Source: Streptomyces tuirus
Lineage (GTDB): Bacteria; Actinomycetota; Actinomycetes; Streptomycetales; Streptomycetaceae
Assembly (NCBI GenBank): GCA_018195615.1
Contig: JAGTPG010000001.1
Span: forward strand, 992,001 to 1,056,000
Length of the DNA: 64,000 nt
Direction: 5' to 3'
Positions within the stretch are counted from its first letter, which is position 1. Every line of letters starts with the position of its first letter. Below, in pieces: positions 26,872 to 35,539 of this stretch. The notes under the pieces are model-generated. The model had not been told where the DNA came from. It searched no databases and worked only from the letters and a program-made list of their open reading frames with translations. Both the position numbers and the translations under genes were made by a program.

Positions 26872-28660
26872 CCGCGGCTCCGGCTGAGGAGGCGAGGCGG
26901 GCCGAGCACTCGAGCAGTTGGGCGTGCACGAACGCCTGCGGCAGGTTGCCGCGCAGCTGACGTTGCGCGACGTCGTACTCCTCGGCGAACAGCCCGGCCG
27001 GGCCGCTTGCCGAGCGCGTCCTCTCGAACCAGCGCACCGCCTCGGCCTCCTGGCCCTCCGCCCGGGCGGCCAGGGCCATCATGAACCCGCACAGCAGGAA
27101 CGCGCCCTCTGCCTCGCCCAGGGGTTGTCGGCCGTGGAGGAAGCGGTAGACGTAGCCGTCGTCCGTGAGGTGGCGCGCCACGTGCGCGCGGGTCAGGGCA
27201 AGGCTCGGTTCGCGCGGATGCACCGCGCCTCGGGCCAGAGGCAGCAACAAGGCCGCATCGGGGCCCGGGTCGTCGTCGGCACGTTGCCAGTGGCCGCCGT
27301 GATGCAAGCAGCGTGCCCGGGTCTCGGTGAGGATCCCCTCGGCCAAACTCGACCAGGTCGGTGCGGCCGGTGTGCCCAACTCGCGCGCCACGTCCCGCAG
27401 ACCCACGACACAGCACAGTTTGGAGTGTGTCCACCAGCGCCGCTCCAGCTCCCACAGCCCGGCGTCCTGCTGCGCCCAGTGGCCGGCGACGGCTTCGACG
27501 GCGATCCGTGCGGCCGCGGCTCCCCGTGTGTCCAACAAGTCGTGATGTGCTGCCGCGGCGAACAGCTGGAGTGCTTCTCCGAACACGTCAAGCTGGAGCT
27601 GACGGCCCGCACGGTTGCCGATCCGGTCGCTGCCGCCCGGATAGCCGGGCAGCGGCAGGGAACGCTCGCCGGGCACGGCCTCGCCGCCCACGGTGTATGC
27701 GGGACGCAGGTGGGGGCCGTCGGCGAGTACGCGTTCGGACACGAAGCGCACGGCGCGCTCCAGCAGCGGATGCGGTCCGTGCGCGGCGACGGCGAGGCCG
27801 GCGTAGCACTGGTCGCGAACCCAGGCGTACCGGTAGTCGTAGTCGCGTCCGGTATCGGCGCGTTCGGGCAGTGAGGTGGTGGCCGCGGCGACCATGCCGC
27901 CCCTCGTGCTGGTCAGCCCGTGCAGCACGGCGTAGGCCATACGGGTGTCGCGCGGTGCCGCGGTATCTGCGCAGTCGGGCACGGCCGCGTCCCACCAGCC
28001 TTCGGTCGCCTCCCACAGGGCGGAGGCGTCCAGGCGAGCATGGTTCACGCGGTTCCCGATCTCCAGCACAAGGTCGTGCACTCCGCCCTCCGGCACGTGC
28101 ACCTCGGTGCCCAGCCCGCCGCCGGGCCCGGTGCGGGCGTCGTCGGCTCCGGTGAACCGTATGTGCAGCGGGCCGGTGCGTGCGCGCCACCCCTGGCCGT
28201 CGTGGTGCACCTGCGCCATGGGGTGTCGCCCGAAGTCACCACGCACGTCGAGGTCGACGCGGACCCTGGCGTCACCGCGCACCGCGCGGATCTGCCGCAG
28301 CAGCACCAGCTGCCCGGTGTCGGCAGGGGCGGCTAGTGCCTCCCGGCAGGAGACGATGCCGTCGGCCGTGACCCACCGGCTGACCCGGATCAGAGTGCCG
28401 TCCTCGTAGTACCCGCCCCAGACGTTCCAGGAGTCGCACGGGCTGACACGGTAGGCGCCAGGGCCGCCGAGAAGTCCGCTGAAGACGGCGGCGTCGTGCC
28501 AGGCGGGTGCGCACATCCAGGCGATCTCGCCGCGCGGACCGATCAGCGCGCCTCGCTCTCCGTCGGCGATCAGCGCGTAGTCACGCAGTCCCCAGGGGTT
28601 TGCCGAAGCCTGCTCACTCGCGGGTGCGGGCGGCGCGTGGACCGAGTCGTCGTTGGTCAC
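26858..28660 (-). CDS. Glycoside hydrolase family 15 protein (glucoamylase/trehalase-like)
   Basis: 600 residues from GTG 28660. The N-terminal beta-sandwich (~20-220, LRDYALIADGERGALIGPRG) is followed by the (alpha/alpha)6 barrel: SLPERADTGRDYDYRYAWVR with the conserved substrate-binding block, LDVFGEALQLFAAA, WWTHSKLCCVVGLRDVAREL and the late acidic block EAEGAFLLCGFMMAL. No signal peptide, so it acts on cytoplasmic glucans or trehalose. It is the third gene of a tight minus-strand run below the TPP enzyme and the enolase-superfamily gene (9 bp gap). A second GH15 gene lies at 57.6 kb; the two are clearly diverged. Confidence 0.87.
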   Translation of the reverse strand: MTNDDSVHAPPAPASEQASANPWGLRDYALIADGERGALIGPRGEIAWMCAPAWHDAAVFSGLLGGPGAYRVSPCDSWNVWGGYYEDGTLIRVSRWVTADGIVSCREALAAPADTGQLVLLRQIRAVRGDARVRVDLDVRGDFGRHPMAQVHHDGQGWRARTGPLHIRFTGADDARTGPGGGLGTEVHVPEGGVHDLVLEIGNRVNHARLDASALWEATEGWWDAAVPDCADTAAPRDTRMAYAVLHGLTSTRGGMVAAATTSLPERADTGRDYDYRYAWVRDQCYAGLAVAAHGPHPLLERAVRFVSERVLADGPHLRPAYTVGGEAVPGERSLPLPGYPGGSDRIGNRAGRQLQLDVFGEALQLFAAAAHHDLLDTRGAAAARIAVEAVAGHWAQQDAGLWELERRWWTHSKLCCVVGLRDVARELGTPAAPTWSSLAEGILTETRARCLHHGGHWQRADDDPGPDAALLLPLARGAVHPREPSLALTRAHVARHLTDDGYVYRFLHGRQPLGEAEGAFLLCGFMMALAARAEGQEAEAVRWFERTRSASGPAGLFAEEYDVAQRQLRGNLPQAFVHAQLLECSARLASSAGAAVTRW

Positions 28661-28669
28661 GGGACGCGA

Positions 28670-29800
28670 TCAGTTCGTGCGGTAGGGCTCGGCGGCCTGC
28701 TGGTTCCATTCCAGCCCATGGCCGGGCGCGCCGGAGGCCCCTGGTGTGACGGCTCCTCCCTGTGGGTCGAGCGTGCCGTGGAAGAGCATGTTCTCGAGGC
28801 GGACGTGGTCGTGGAACCACTCCAGGTGGCGGGCGTTGGGCACGGCCGCTGCGGCGTGTGTGTGCAGGTGCGGGGCGCAGTGCGCGGAAATGTGCAGGCC
28901 GTGCGCCTCGGCGACGGCCGCCGCGCGAAGCCATACGGTGATGCCGCCGCACCTGGTCGCGTCGGCCTGGAGACAGTCCACAGCTCCGGCTGTGATCATC
29001 CGGGCGAAGTAGGGCAGGTCGTAGCCGTACTCGCCGGCGGCGACATCAGCCCGCACGCAAGCGCGGACCTCCCGCAGCCCGGCGAGATCGTCCGACGAGA
29101 CGGGTTCCTCGAACCAGGTGACACCGACATCCGCCAGGGCGGCCGCGATCCGGACGGCCTGCTTGCGGGTGTAGCCGCCGTTGGCGTCGACATACAGCTC
29201 CCCGTCATCGCCCATGACACGACGGGCCAGCCGGACGCGGTCCAGATCGCGGCGCTCGCGGCGACCCCAGGACTCACCGATCTTGATCTTGACCCGGTGG
29301 ATGCCTTGACCGGCCCAGCTCCTCAGCTGTCGTTCGAGCTGCTCGTCGTCGTAGGTGGTGAGGCCGCCGCTGCCGTACACCGGGACCTCCCGCCGGGCCG
29401 CGCCGAGCAGCCGCATCAGCGGCAGGTCGAGCAGCCGGGCCTTGAGGTCCCACAGCGCGTTGTCGACGGCCGAGATGGCTCCCGCCGCGATGCCAGGGCG
29501 CCCGGTGTTGCGTACGGCCCGGCTCATGGCGTCGTTGGCGCCGGGGACGTCGAGGGCATCGTGTCCTGTGACCAGCGGGGCGAGCTCTCCCGTGATCACA
29601 TGAGTGGTGGCGGGCGAGCCGTAGGTCCAGCCGATGCCGGTGTGGCCGCCCGCCGTGACCTCGGCCAGTACGAGCGTGGTGGCATTCCAGGTCAGGGTGG
29701 CGTCCCCGCCCGGCAGGTCGGTGGGAATCCGGTAGGCGGACGCGCTCACGTGCTCCACGGCGGGTCCGTCGGGGAACACGTGGGCGGCCGTTCCGCTCAC
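28670..29800 (-). CDS. Enolase-superfamily (mandelate racemase/muconate-lactonizing type) enzyme
   Basis: 376 residues; GTG 29800 overlaps the TPP-enzyme stop. The N-terminal capping domain (1-115, GWTYGSPATTHVITGEL) precedes the TIM barrel. Catalytic features: KIKIGES (Kx K acid/base lysine), metal ligands in DANGGYTR, WFEEPVSSDDL and AAGEYGYDLPYF, and HCAPHLHTHAA at the end of strand 7. The arrangement is that of acid-sugar dehydratases or related members that remove a proton alpha to a carboxylate. The actual substrate is unknown. Co-translation with a pyruvate-oxidase-like enzyme and a GH15 suggests a carbon-catabolic unit. Confidence 0.85.
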   Translation of the reverse strand: MSGTAAHVFPDGPAVEHVSASAYRIPTDLPGGDATLTWNATTLVLAEVTAGGHTGIGWTYGSPATTHVITGELAPLVTGHDALDVPGANDAMSRAVRNTGRPGIAAGAISAVDNALWDLKARLLDLPLMRLLGAARREVPVYGSGGLTTYDDEQLERQLRSWAGQGIHRVKIKIGESWGRRERRDLDRVRLARRVMGDDGELYVDANGGYTRKQAVRIAAALADVGVTWFEEPVSSDDLAGLREVRACVRADVAAGEYGYDLPYFARMITAGAVDCLQADATRCGGITVWLRAAAVAEAHGLHISAHCAPHLHTHAAAAVPNARHLEWFHDHVRLENMLFHGTLDPQGGAVTPGASGAPGHGLEWNQQAAEPYRTN

Positions 29801-31641
29801 GGATTCGCGCCGGCGCTGTCGCCGGGTCCGGCGCCCGGGCGGTCGTGCCGGTGGCGGGTGCCGGGCAGCATCTCCTGAACCTTGGCCTTGAGACCCTGTT
29901 TGACCATGGAGCCGCGGTCACTGTCACCGCGCAGGATCGCGGCGGCCGCGGCCTCGATCTGGTCCAGCTCGGCGTGCGGCGGGATCGGGGGGACGGCCGG
30001 GTCGGTACGGAAGTCGATGACGAAGGGCCGGTCGGCCGCCAGCGCCCTGTCCCACGCCGTCTCGACCTGCTTGGGCTTCTCCACCCGGATGCCTTCCAGG
30101 CCGATGCGCTGGGCGATCTCCGCGTACGGCAGGTCCGGGATGGCCTGGGACTCCTCGAACTGCGGCGCGCCGGACATGGCCCGCATCTCCCAGGTGACCT
30201 GGTTGAGGTCGTGGTTGTTCAGCACCGCCACGATCAGCCGCGGGTCGGACCACTCGCGCCAGTACTTGGCGGCGGTCACCATCTCCATCATGCCGTTCAT
30301 CTGCATCGCGCCGTCGCCGACCAGCGCGATCGCCGGCCGATCCGGGTGCGCGAACTTCGCTCCGATGGCGTAGGGCACGCCCGGTCCCATCGTCGCGAGC
30401 GTGCCGGACAGCGAGCCCCGCATCCGGCCACGCAGGCGCAGGTGGCGTGCGTACCAGTTGGCGGCGGAGCCGGAGTCGGCGGTGATGACGGCGTCGTCGG
30501 GGAGCCGGCCGTCCAGCGCGTGGATCACATACTCGGGGTTGATCGGATCGGCGTTAACAGCGGCGCGGCGCTGCATCACCTCCCACCAGCGGGCGTTGTT
30601 CTTCTCGACCTTCTCCCGCCAGGTCCGGCTCTCCTTGCGGTGCAGGCGCGGCAGCAGCCGCTGCAGCGTCTCGCGGGCATCGCCGACAAGGTTCACCTCG
30701 AAGGGATAGCGCAGACCGATCATGTGGGGGTCGATGTCGATCTGGACGGCACGGGCCTGGTCCAGTTCCGGCATGAACTGGGTGTACGGGAAGCTGGAGC
30801 CGATCATCAGCAGCGTGTCGCACTCCTGCATCAACTCGTAGGAGGGCCGGGTACCGAGCAGCCCGATCGCTCCGGTCACGTACGGCAGGTCGTCCGGCAG
30901 CACGTCCTTGCCCAGCAGGGCCTTGGCCACCCCGGCACCGAGCACGTCCGCGAGCCGCTCGACCTCCGCCCGCGCACCGCGCGCGCCCTGCCCGATGAGG
31001 ACGGCGACCCTCTCCCCGGCGTTGAGCACGTCGGCGGCACGATGGATGTCCTCGTCCGCCGGCACCGGGGCGTAGCGTCCCAGGCCCAGGCTGGAGGGCA
31101 CCATCTTGAAGGCGTGGGTCGGCGGGCTGTAGTCCAGCTCCTGAACGTCCGCGGGGAGGATGATCGCGGTGACCGTGTGCTTGGCGTACGCGGTGCGGAA
31201 CGCCCGGTCGATCAGGTTCGGCAGCTGCTCCGGCACCGTCGCGGTCTCACAGAAGTCCGAGGCGACGTCCTTGAACAGGTTCTGGAGGTCGACTTCCTGC
31301 TGGTAGGAGCCGCCCATCGCGCTGCGGTTGGTCTGTCCGACCAGCGCGACGACGGGAACGTGGTCGAGTTTGGCGTCGTAGAGGCCGTTGAGCAGGTGGA
31401 TCGCGCCCGGTCCTGAGGTGGCCGCGCACACGCCGACCTTGCCGGAGAACTTGGCGTAGCCCACCGCCTGGAAGGCGGACATCTCCTCGTGGCGGGACTG
31501 CACGAACTTCGGCTTGTTGTCGGCGCGGCCCCACGCGGCGAGCAGACCGTTGATGCCGTCGCCGGCGTAGGCGAAGACGTGGTCCACGTCCCACTCACGC
31601 AGCCGCTGGAGGATGTAGTCGGACACCTTCATGCTGGCCAT
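29797..31641 (-). CDS. Thiamine-pyrophosphate-dependent pyruvate oxidase-like enzyme
   Basis: 614 residues starting MASMKVSDYILQRLREWDVD at 31641. The catalytic Glu is in FVQSRHEEMSAFQAVGYAKF; the central domain binds nucleotide (RVAVLIGQGARGARAEVERL); the TPP motif GDGAMQMNGMMEMV...NN is complete. It belongs to the PoxB/acetolactate-synthase superfamily and most resembles actinobacterial 'TPP-requiring protein' enzymes related to pyruvate:quinone oxidase. Those feed electrons from pyruvate to the membrane and release acetate. The C-terminus carries an extra basic/Pro-Gly tail (RHRHDRPGAGPGDSAG). First gene of the TPP-enolase-GH15 run, with a GTGA overlap to the next. Confidence 0.88.
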   Translation of the reverse strand: MASMKVSDYILQRLREWDVDHVFAYAGDGINGLLAAWGRADNKPKFVQSRHEEMSAFQAVGYAKFSGKVGVCAATSGPGAIHLLNGLYDAKLDHVPVVALVGQTNRSAMGGSYQQEVDLQNLFKDVASDFCETATVPEQLPNLIDRAFRTAYAKHTVTAIILPADVQELDYSPPTHAFKMVPSSLGLGRYAPVPADEDIHRAADVLNAGERVAVLIGQGARGARAEVERLADVLGAGVAKALLGKDVLPDDLPYVTGAIGLLGTRPSYELMQECDTLLMIGSSFPYTQFMPELDQARAVQIDIDPHMIGLRYPFEVNLVGDARETLQRLLPRLHRKESRTWREKVEKNNARWWEVMQRRAAVNADPINPEYVIHALDGRLPDDAVITADSGSAANWYARHLRLRGRMRGSLSGTLATMGPGVPYAIGAKFAHPDRPAIALVGDGAMQMNGMMEMVTAAKYWREWSDPRLIVAVLNNHDLNQVTWEMRAMSGAPQFEESQAIPDLPYAEIAQRIGLEGIRVEKPKQVETAWDRALAADRPFVIDFRTDPAVPPIPPHAELDQIEAAAAAILRGDSDRGSMVKQGLKAKVQEMLPGTRHRHDRPGAGPGDSAGANP

Positions 31642-31761
31642 GGACGTTCCGTTTCTGCCGGTGCGAACCTGCTCTGACGGGAAGGCACGGGTAGCCGTGC
31701 CGACAGCGGCGCAAACGTCACGCGGAGTCGCCCTCGGGAAGAGCACACGAACGGTCTTCCT

Positions 31762-32906
31762 TCACAGGGTCCGCTTTCGCCATGCGGACGACGAGCTCAG
31801 CCAGGCGGTGACCCGGCTGATGTCGGAGGACGTGACGATCCCGACCAGTCGGCCTCCTTCCAGAACGAGCGCGCGGTGCGCGGGTCGGGCCTGCAACTCC
31901 GGAACGAGCCGGGCCAGCGGGTCGTCGGGGTGGGGAGTCGGCAGTTCGTCGACCGGCACCATCACGTCCGTGACAGTGGTGGACGCGCGTTCCGTATCCG
32001 GGAGTGCGTCGGCGCGCTTGAGGGTGACCAGGCCGGCCACGATGTTGCCGTTGGCGACGACGGGGAAGGCCGAATGACGGTAGCGGTAGTCCGGGTCGGT
32101 GAGGAACTCGCTGACGGTGGTGGTGGCCCGGACGGTCATGGGGTCGGGCGTCATCGCGTCGCTGACCGGGATTCCGGCCAGCAGCTCACGCAGTCTCGCC
32201 TGGCCTCCCTCCACCGAGGCCATCGCGATGACGAACCAGCCGATGACCACCAGCCAGATACCGCTGAACACTGCCCCGACCAGGACGAGGTACAAGCCGA
32301 GGCCCACCAGAAGCCATCCCAGGACCCGGCCGGCGGCCGTGGCCACCGCGGTGGCCCGGAGCGGGCTGCCGGTCTTCCACCACACGATCGCCCGCAGCAG
32401 CCGCCCGCCGTCCAGAGGCGCGGCGGGCAGGGCGTTGAAGACGGCCAGCAGGATGTTGATCCCCGCCAGCCAGGCCAGCGCGGCCACCGCGAGCCCGGCG
32501 CCGGACACTCCGTCCAGCAGCCCTGCCGCCAGGGCGAACAGCCCCCGAGCAGCAGGCTGACCAGCGGTCCCACGCCGGCAATGCGCAGCTCGGCCCCAGG
32601 GCTGGACGCCTCGCTCTTGAGCCGCGCGAGTCCGCCCAGCAGCCAGAGAGTGATGTCCTCGACGGCCACTCCGTTGCGGCGGGCGACGAGGGCGTGGCTG
32701 ATCTCGTGAGCCAGCAGCGACAGCAGGAAGAGCACCGCCGTCACCGCTGAGGCGAGCCAGTACTGCCATGCCGGCCGATCGGCCTGTGCGTCGCGGAAGC
32801 TACCCCCTGCCAGCCCGACCAGGATCAGGACGAAGATGACCAGGACGCTCCAGTGCACGCCCACTCGGATACCGGCCACACGGCCCAGTGAGAACGTCGC
32901 CCGCAC
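31762..32906 (-). CDS. Site-2 protease (M50) with C-terminal CBS pair, one frameshift
   Basis: About 381 residues from GTG 32906 behind GGGAGG. An integral membrane metalloprotease: VRATFSLGRVAGIRVGVHWS, then the zinc motif LSLLAHEISHALVARRNG (HExxH), LWLLGGLARL and, after the break, FNALPAAPLDGGRLLRAIVW with the third zinc ligand Asp (LDGG). The frame breaks at 32542-32546, a run one base short; repair gives a continuous protein of exact codon multiple. Two CBS motifs follow (~235-375, VSDAMTPDPMTVRATTTVSE, VVANGNIVAGLVTLKRADAL), which usually sense adenylates. A second M50-CBS protein sits at 54.0 kb. Such proteases cleave membrane-bound regulators. Confidence 0.86.
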
Positions 32907-33041
32907 AGCGCCCACCTCCCTGTTCGCCCCCCGGTCCTCCCGTCGGCCGCACACCTCCCGTCCGTGCGAGCCGGTGATCGGTCCGCGCTTGGAAGCAGGC
33001 CGGTGCGGGCAGGACGGCGGGCCGAGAGCGAAGCGGGTACG
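32907..33041. other. Short intergenic stretch, nothing recognised
   Basis: 135 bp between the M50 start and the LapA-like gene stop on the same strand; it should hold the M50 promoter. Confidence 0.3.
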
Positions 33042-33389
33042 TCAGTGTCCGAAGAGGTGCCGGCCGCGTCGGCGATGCCCCGTCTCGGACCGTGGCGGTC
33101 GCTCCCCGTGCTCCCCTGTCGCCGGGGCGGTGGGAGCGGACATGAGGACCTCGCGCATGCGGCGGTGTCGCTTCAGTGCGGATGCGAGGAGTGCCAGGCC
33201 CAGGCAGAAGATGAGCGCCAGTGCCACGCCGGAGAGGAAGAGTCCGGGCGCGCTCAGCGTCGCGATGCGCTCACCGAAGAGCTCCACCGCGTATTCCGGG
33301 CCACCAGAGAAGTTCTCCACGACGACGAGTACCGTGAACGCGGCGGTGGCCAGCACAAGCAAGAGCGCCAGCAGGAGCATCGCTCTCAT
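33042..33389 (-). CDS. Small LapA-like two-helix membrane protein
   Basis: 115 residues. Helix 1 MLLLALLLVLATAAFTVLVV, a short external loop (ENFSGGPEYAVELFGERIAT), helix 2 GLFLSGVALALIFCLGLALL, then a basic cytoplasmic tail ending RRRGRHLFGH. This is the LapA/DUF1049 arrangement. A paralog with the same loop and the same terminal motif lies at 47.9-48.2 kb. The second ATG (33380) has better spacing from GGAGG than the first (33389). Its role is unknown; in other bacteria LapA-type proteins help envelope assembly. Confidence 0.75.
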   Translation of the reverse strand: MRAMLLLALLLVLATAAFTVLVVVENFSGGPEYAVELFGERIATLSAPGLFLSGVALALIFCLGLALLASALKRHRRMREVLMSAPTAPATGEHGERPPRSETGHRRRGRHLFGH

Positions 33390-33399
33390 CTCCTCCCCA

Positions 33400-33428
33400 T
33401 TCGGGCCTTTTGTGACCGATTACCCGAA
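33400..33428. promoter_or_regulatory. Inverted repeat TTCGGG-N17-CCCGAA between divergent genes
   Basis: Six-base arms at 33400-33405 and 33423-33428 lie 11 bp upstream of the LapA-like start and 93 bp upstream of the retropepsin-like gene. The position between divergent starts fits an operator, but arm length is short and the regulator is unknown. Confidence 0.3.
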
Positions 33429-33520
33429 GTCGGGCGCCTGACACGGGGCTTCCGGCGCCGCCGCACAGTCCCTCCGGCGTGGGCTTGTTTGCAGCTCCCC
33501 CGGATGGGGACTTCGGTCGC

Positions 33521-34081
33521 ATGAGCACGCGGGACGGCCGAGCGCCCGGCGGGAGCCGTCGGCGCAGGCGCAGACGGCTCCTTGCCGCGCTGGTGACGCC
33601 CCTGTTGTTCCTGTCCGCCGGCTGCGTCGTGGTCGAGGATCGCGACGACACGGGAGAGACGCGAACCTCTCCGGGGGTGGTGCGCGAGGTGCCGCTCAGG
33701 GTCGTGGAGCAGGGCGGCCGGACGCTGGCGTTCGTCCCGGTGAGCTTCGAGGACCGGGGGCCTTACATGTTCGCCTTGGACACCGGTGCCTCCACGAGCG
33801 TCGTCGACGAGGATGTCGCGGACCGAATCGGTCTGGAACGCACCGGCGAGCGGCGCACGGTGAGCGGGATCCTCGGCACAGGGGAGGTGCCCGTTGCCCG
33901 AGTGGACCATTGGGAGGTCGGTGAGCTGCCACTCCCCGCGGGTGAGGTCACGGTCATCGACCTGGGGCCGCCCAGGGGAGGCGGCGGTATCGAGGGCCTG
34001 CTCGGTTCGGACGTCCTCAGCGACTTCGGCTCGATCACCGTCGACTACGACGACGGCGTCCTCAGGATCCCCCCGCCGTGA
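33521..34081 (+). CDS. Retropepsin-like aspartic protease, lipoprotein
   Basis: 186 residues. The basic n-region (SRRRRRRRLLAALVTPLLFL) leads to the lipobox LSAGC, so the protein is anchored outside the membrane. The mature part has the single-chain retropepsin motif MFALDTGASTSVVDEDVADR (catalytic Asp in DTGAS), a flap-like GTGEVPVARVDHWEVG and the second conserved block GGIEGLLGSDVLSDFGSITV. Bacterial members of this group act as dimeric aspartic proteases or are inactive; no substrate is known. It opens the run of small stress-type genes on the plus strand. Confidence 0.8.
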   Translation: MSTRDGRAPGGSRRRRRRRLLAALVTPLLFLSAGCVVVEDRDDTGETRTSPGVVREVPLRVVEQGGRTLAFVPVSFEDRGPYMFALDTGASTSVVDEDVADRIGLERTGERRTVSGILGTGEVPVARVDHWEVGELPLPAGEVTVIDLGPPRGGGGIEGLLGSDVLSDFGSITVDYDDGVLRIPPP

Positions 34082-34257
34082 CCATGCCACATGCCCCGGC
34101 GTACCAGCACGTTGCCCGAGCCCGTGCTGCGGTGAAACCCGACCGGATCGGGAGCCGGACCGGCCCCGCTCTCCCTTCCGGTCGACACCCGGACACATGT
34201 GGACAGATCCTTGAATGAAGGATGTGAGTCATCGTGCGGGCGAGGAGGAACACCGAC

Positions 34258-34404
34258 ATGGAATGGTGGACCTGGCTCATCATCGCTCTCGCGATCTTCG
34301 CGGCTGTCACTGTCAGCATCGCGGCACTGCAGGCGCGGCGCCGCTCCGGTGGTGTCATCGCGCAGGGTCGTCGGCCCCGAGGCGGAGGGGGACCAGAGTC
34401 ATGA
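34258..34404 (+). CDS. 48-residue single-helix membrane protein
   Basis: ATG 34258 follows GAGGAGG. The product is MEWWTWLIIALAIFAAVTVS then IAALQARRRSGG and a Gly/Arg-rich tail ending GGGGPES. One membrane helix with a Trp-rich outer edge and a positive inner side. The stop overlaps the next ATG (ATGA at 34401), so it is translationally coupled to the PRC-barrel protein. No family is recognised. Confidence 0.65.
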   Translation: MEWWTWLIIALAIFAAVTVSIAALQARRRSGGVIAQGRRPRGGGGPES

Positions 34405-34970
34405 CCGTCTACATGCGAGCCGGCGAGATCGCCAAGAAGCCCGTGGTGACCCTGGCCGGGGACGACATCGGGCAGGTCAAGGACATCGTCTTCGACTCCT
34501 CGACCGGCGACATCCGGTGCTTCACCCTGGCCGGCCGCGGTCTCCTCTCAGGCCCGCTCCACCGCGCCCTGCTGTGGAGAAACGTCCATGCCCTTGGACC
34601 TCACGCGGTCATGGTCCGCGACGAGAGCGCACTGGAGGAGGACGACTCCGCCGCCACACCGGGCGAGGACGAGCGAGCCGGGGTCAACGTTCTCGGCGTC
34701 GCGGTCACGACGCGCAGCGGCACCCAGCTGGGAAGGGTCACCGACGCCGTCGTCGCGACCGGCCGGAAACCGGCGGTGGCCGGTTACGAGGTGGAGACCG
34801 CCGAGCGCGAGCGGGTTCTCCTGCCGGTCGCCGGCCCCATCACCGTCTCCGGAGAGCGCATCCTCGTCTCCGACGCCACCGCACAGCACAGCGCGGGCAA
34901 CCTCGGAGGGTTCGGTTCCGCCGTGGAAGGTCTGCGCCACCGGCCCGTGCACGACCCGCAGGAGGACTGA
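34401..34970 (+). CDS. Two-domain PRC-barrel protein
   Basis: 189 residues. PRC-barrel 1 (~5-75): RAGEIAKKPVVTLAGDDIGQ then KDIVFDSSTGDIRCFTLAG. PRC-barrel 2 (~95-165): GVAVTTRSGTQLGRVTDAVV, GYEVETAERERVLLPVAGPI. Such beta barrels bind RNA or other proteins; in actinobacteria they often accompany stress genes. No membrane helix, although it is coupled to the tiny membrane protein before it. The next PRC-barrel gene starts 3 bp after its stop. Confidence 0.8.
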   Translation: MTVYMRAGEIAKKPVVTLAGDDIGQVKDIVFDSSTGDIRCFTLAGRGLLSGPLHRALLWRNVHALGPHAVMVRDESALEEDDSAATPGEDERAGVNVLGVAVTTRSGTQLGRVTDAVVATGRKPAVAGYEVETAERERVLLPVAGPITVSGERILVSDATAQHSAGNLGGFGSAVEGLRHRPVHDPQED

Positions 34971-34973
34971 CCG

Positions 34974-35414
34974 ATGCTGCTCAGCAAGGCCCGGGGCAAG
35001 GCCGTCGTGGACCTCACGACAGCCGAGACCATCGGAGCGGTCACCGGGTGCACCGTCGCCCCGTCACCGGCGCACATCGCCGGCCTGCGCCTGAAGACAC
35101 GGGGCCGGGGACACCACATGCTCCACTGGGAAGACGTCCGGTCCTTCGGACCGGACGCCGTGTCCGTCGAGGAACCCGACCGCGTCCGCGACGAGAAGGA
35201 CCTCGAGGCAGGCGATCAGGCCCACGCCGTGCACAACCCCATCGGAAAGGCCGTTCTGACGGAAACAGGGCTCGAGAAGGGCACCGTGATGGACGTCGAG
35301 TTCGACGAACAGTCAGGACGCATCGCCCACCTGGTGACCGCGGACGAGCAGATCCCGGGCGAGGACCTCGTGGGAGTCGGCAGCTACGCGGTGGTGGTCA
35401 CCGCACCGCAGTGA
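34974..35414 (+). CDS. PRC-barrel protein (second of tandem pair)
   Basis: 146 residues starting MLLSKARGKAVVDLTTAETI. A first barrel (~1-70: AVTGCTVAPSPAHIAGLRLK, HHMLHWEDVRSFGPDAVSVE) is followed by a second (~75-146: GKAVLTETGLEKGTVMDVEF, RIAHLVTADEQIPGEDLVG). Only 3 bp separate it from the upstream PRC gene, so both are one operon with the 48-residue membrane protein. The function is unknown. Confidence 0.8.
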   Translation: MLLSKARGKAVVDLTTAETIGAVTGCTVAPSPAHIAGLRLKTRGRGHHMLHWEDVRSFGPDAVSVEEPDRVRDEKDLEAGDQAHAVHNPIGKAVLTETGLEKGTVMDVEFDEQSGRIAHLVTADEQIPGEDLVGVGSYAVVVTAPQ

Positions 35415-35539
35415 CCACCACCGAGGTCCCTGCGTGACCGGATCGGGCGGCGCCGCCACCTCGCGGATGATCCACCCGGCGGCCCACGCTCGGACTCGGC
35501 GCAAGCACCCGCGGCCGATCGTTCCTGAAGGGGGCCGTA

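Noticed and set aside
35415..35539. DosR/OsdR-type operator upstream of the USP gene
   Set aside because: No palindrome of the expected kind could be found by eye; the island idea rests on gene content only.
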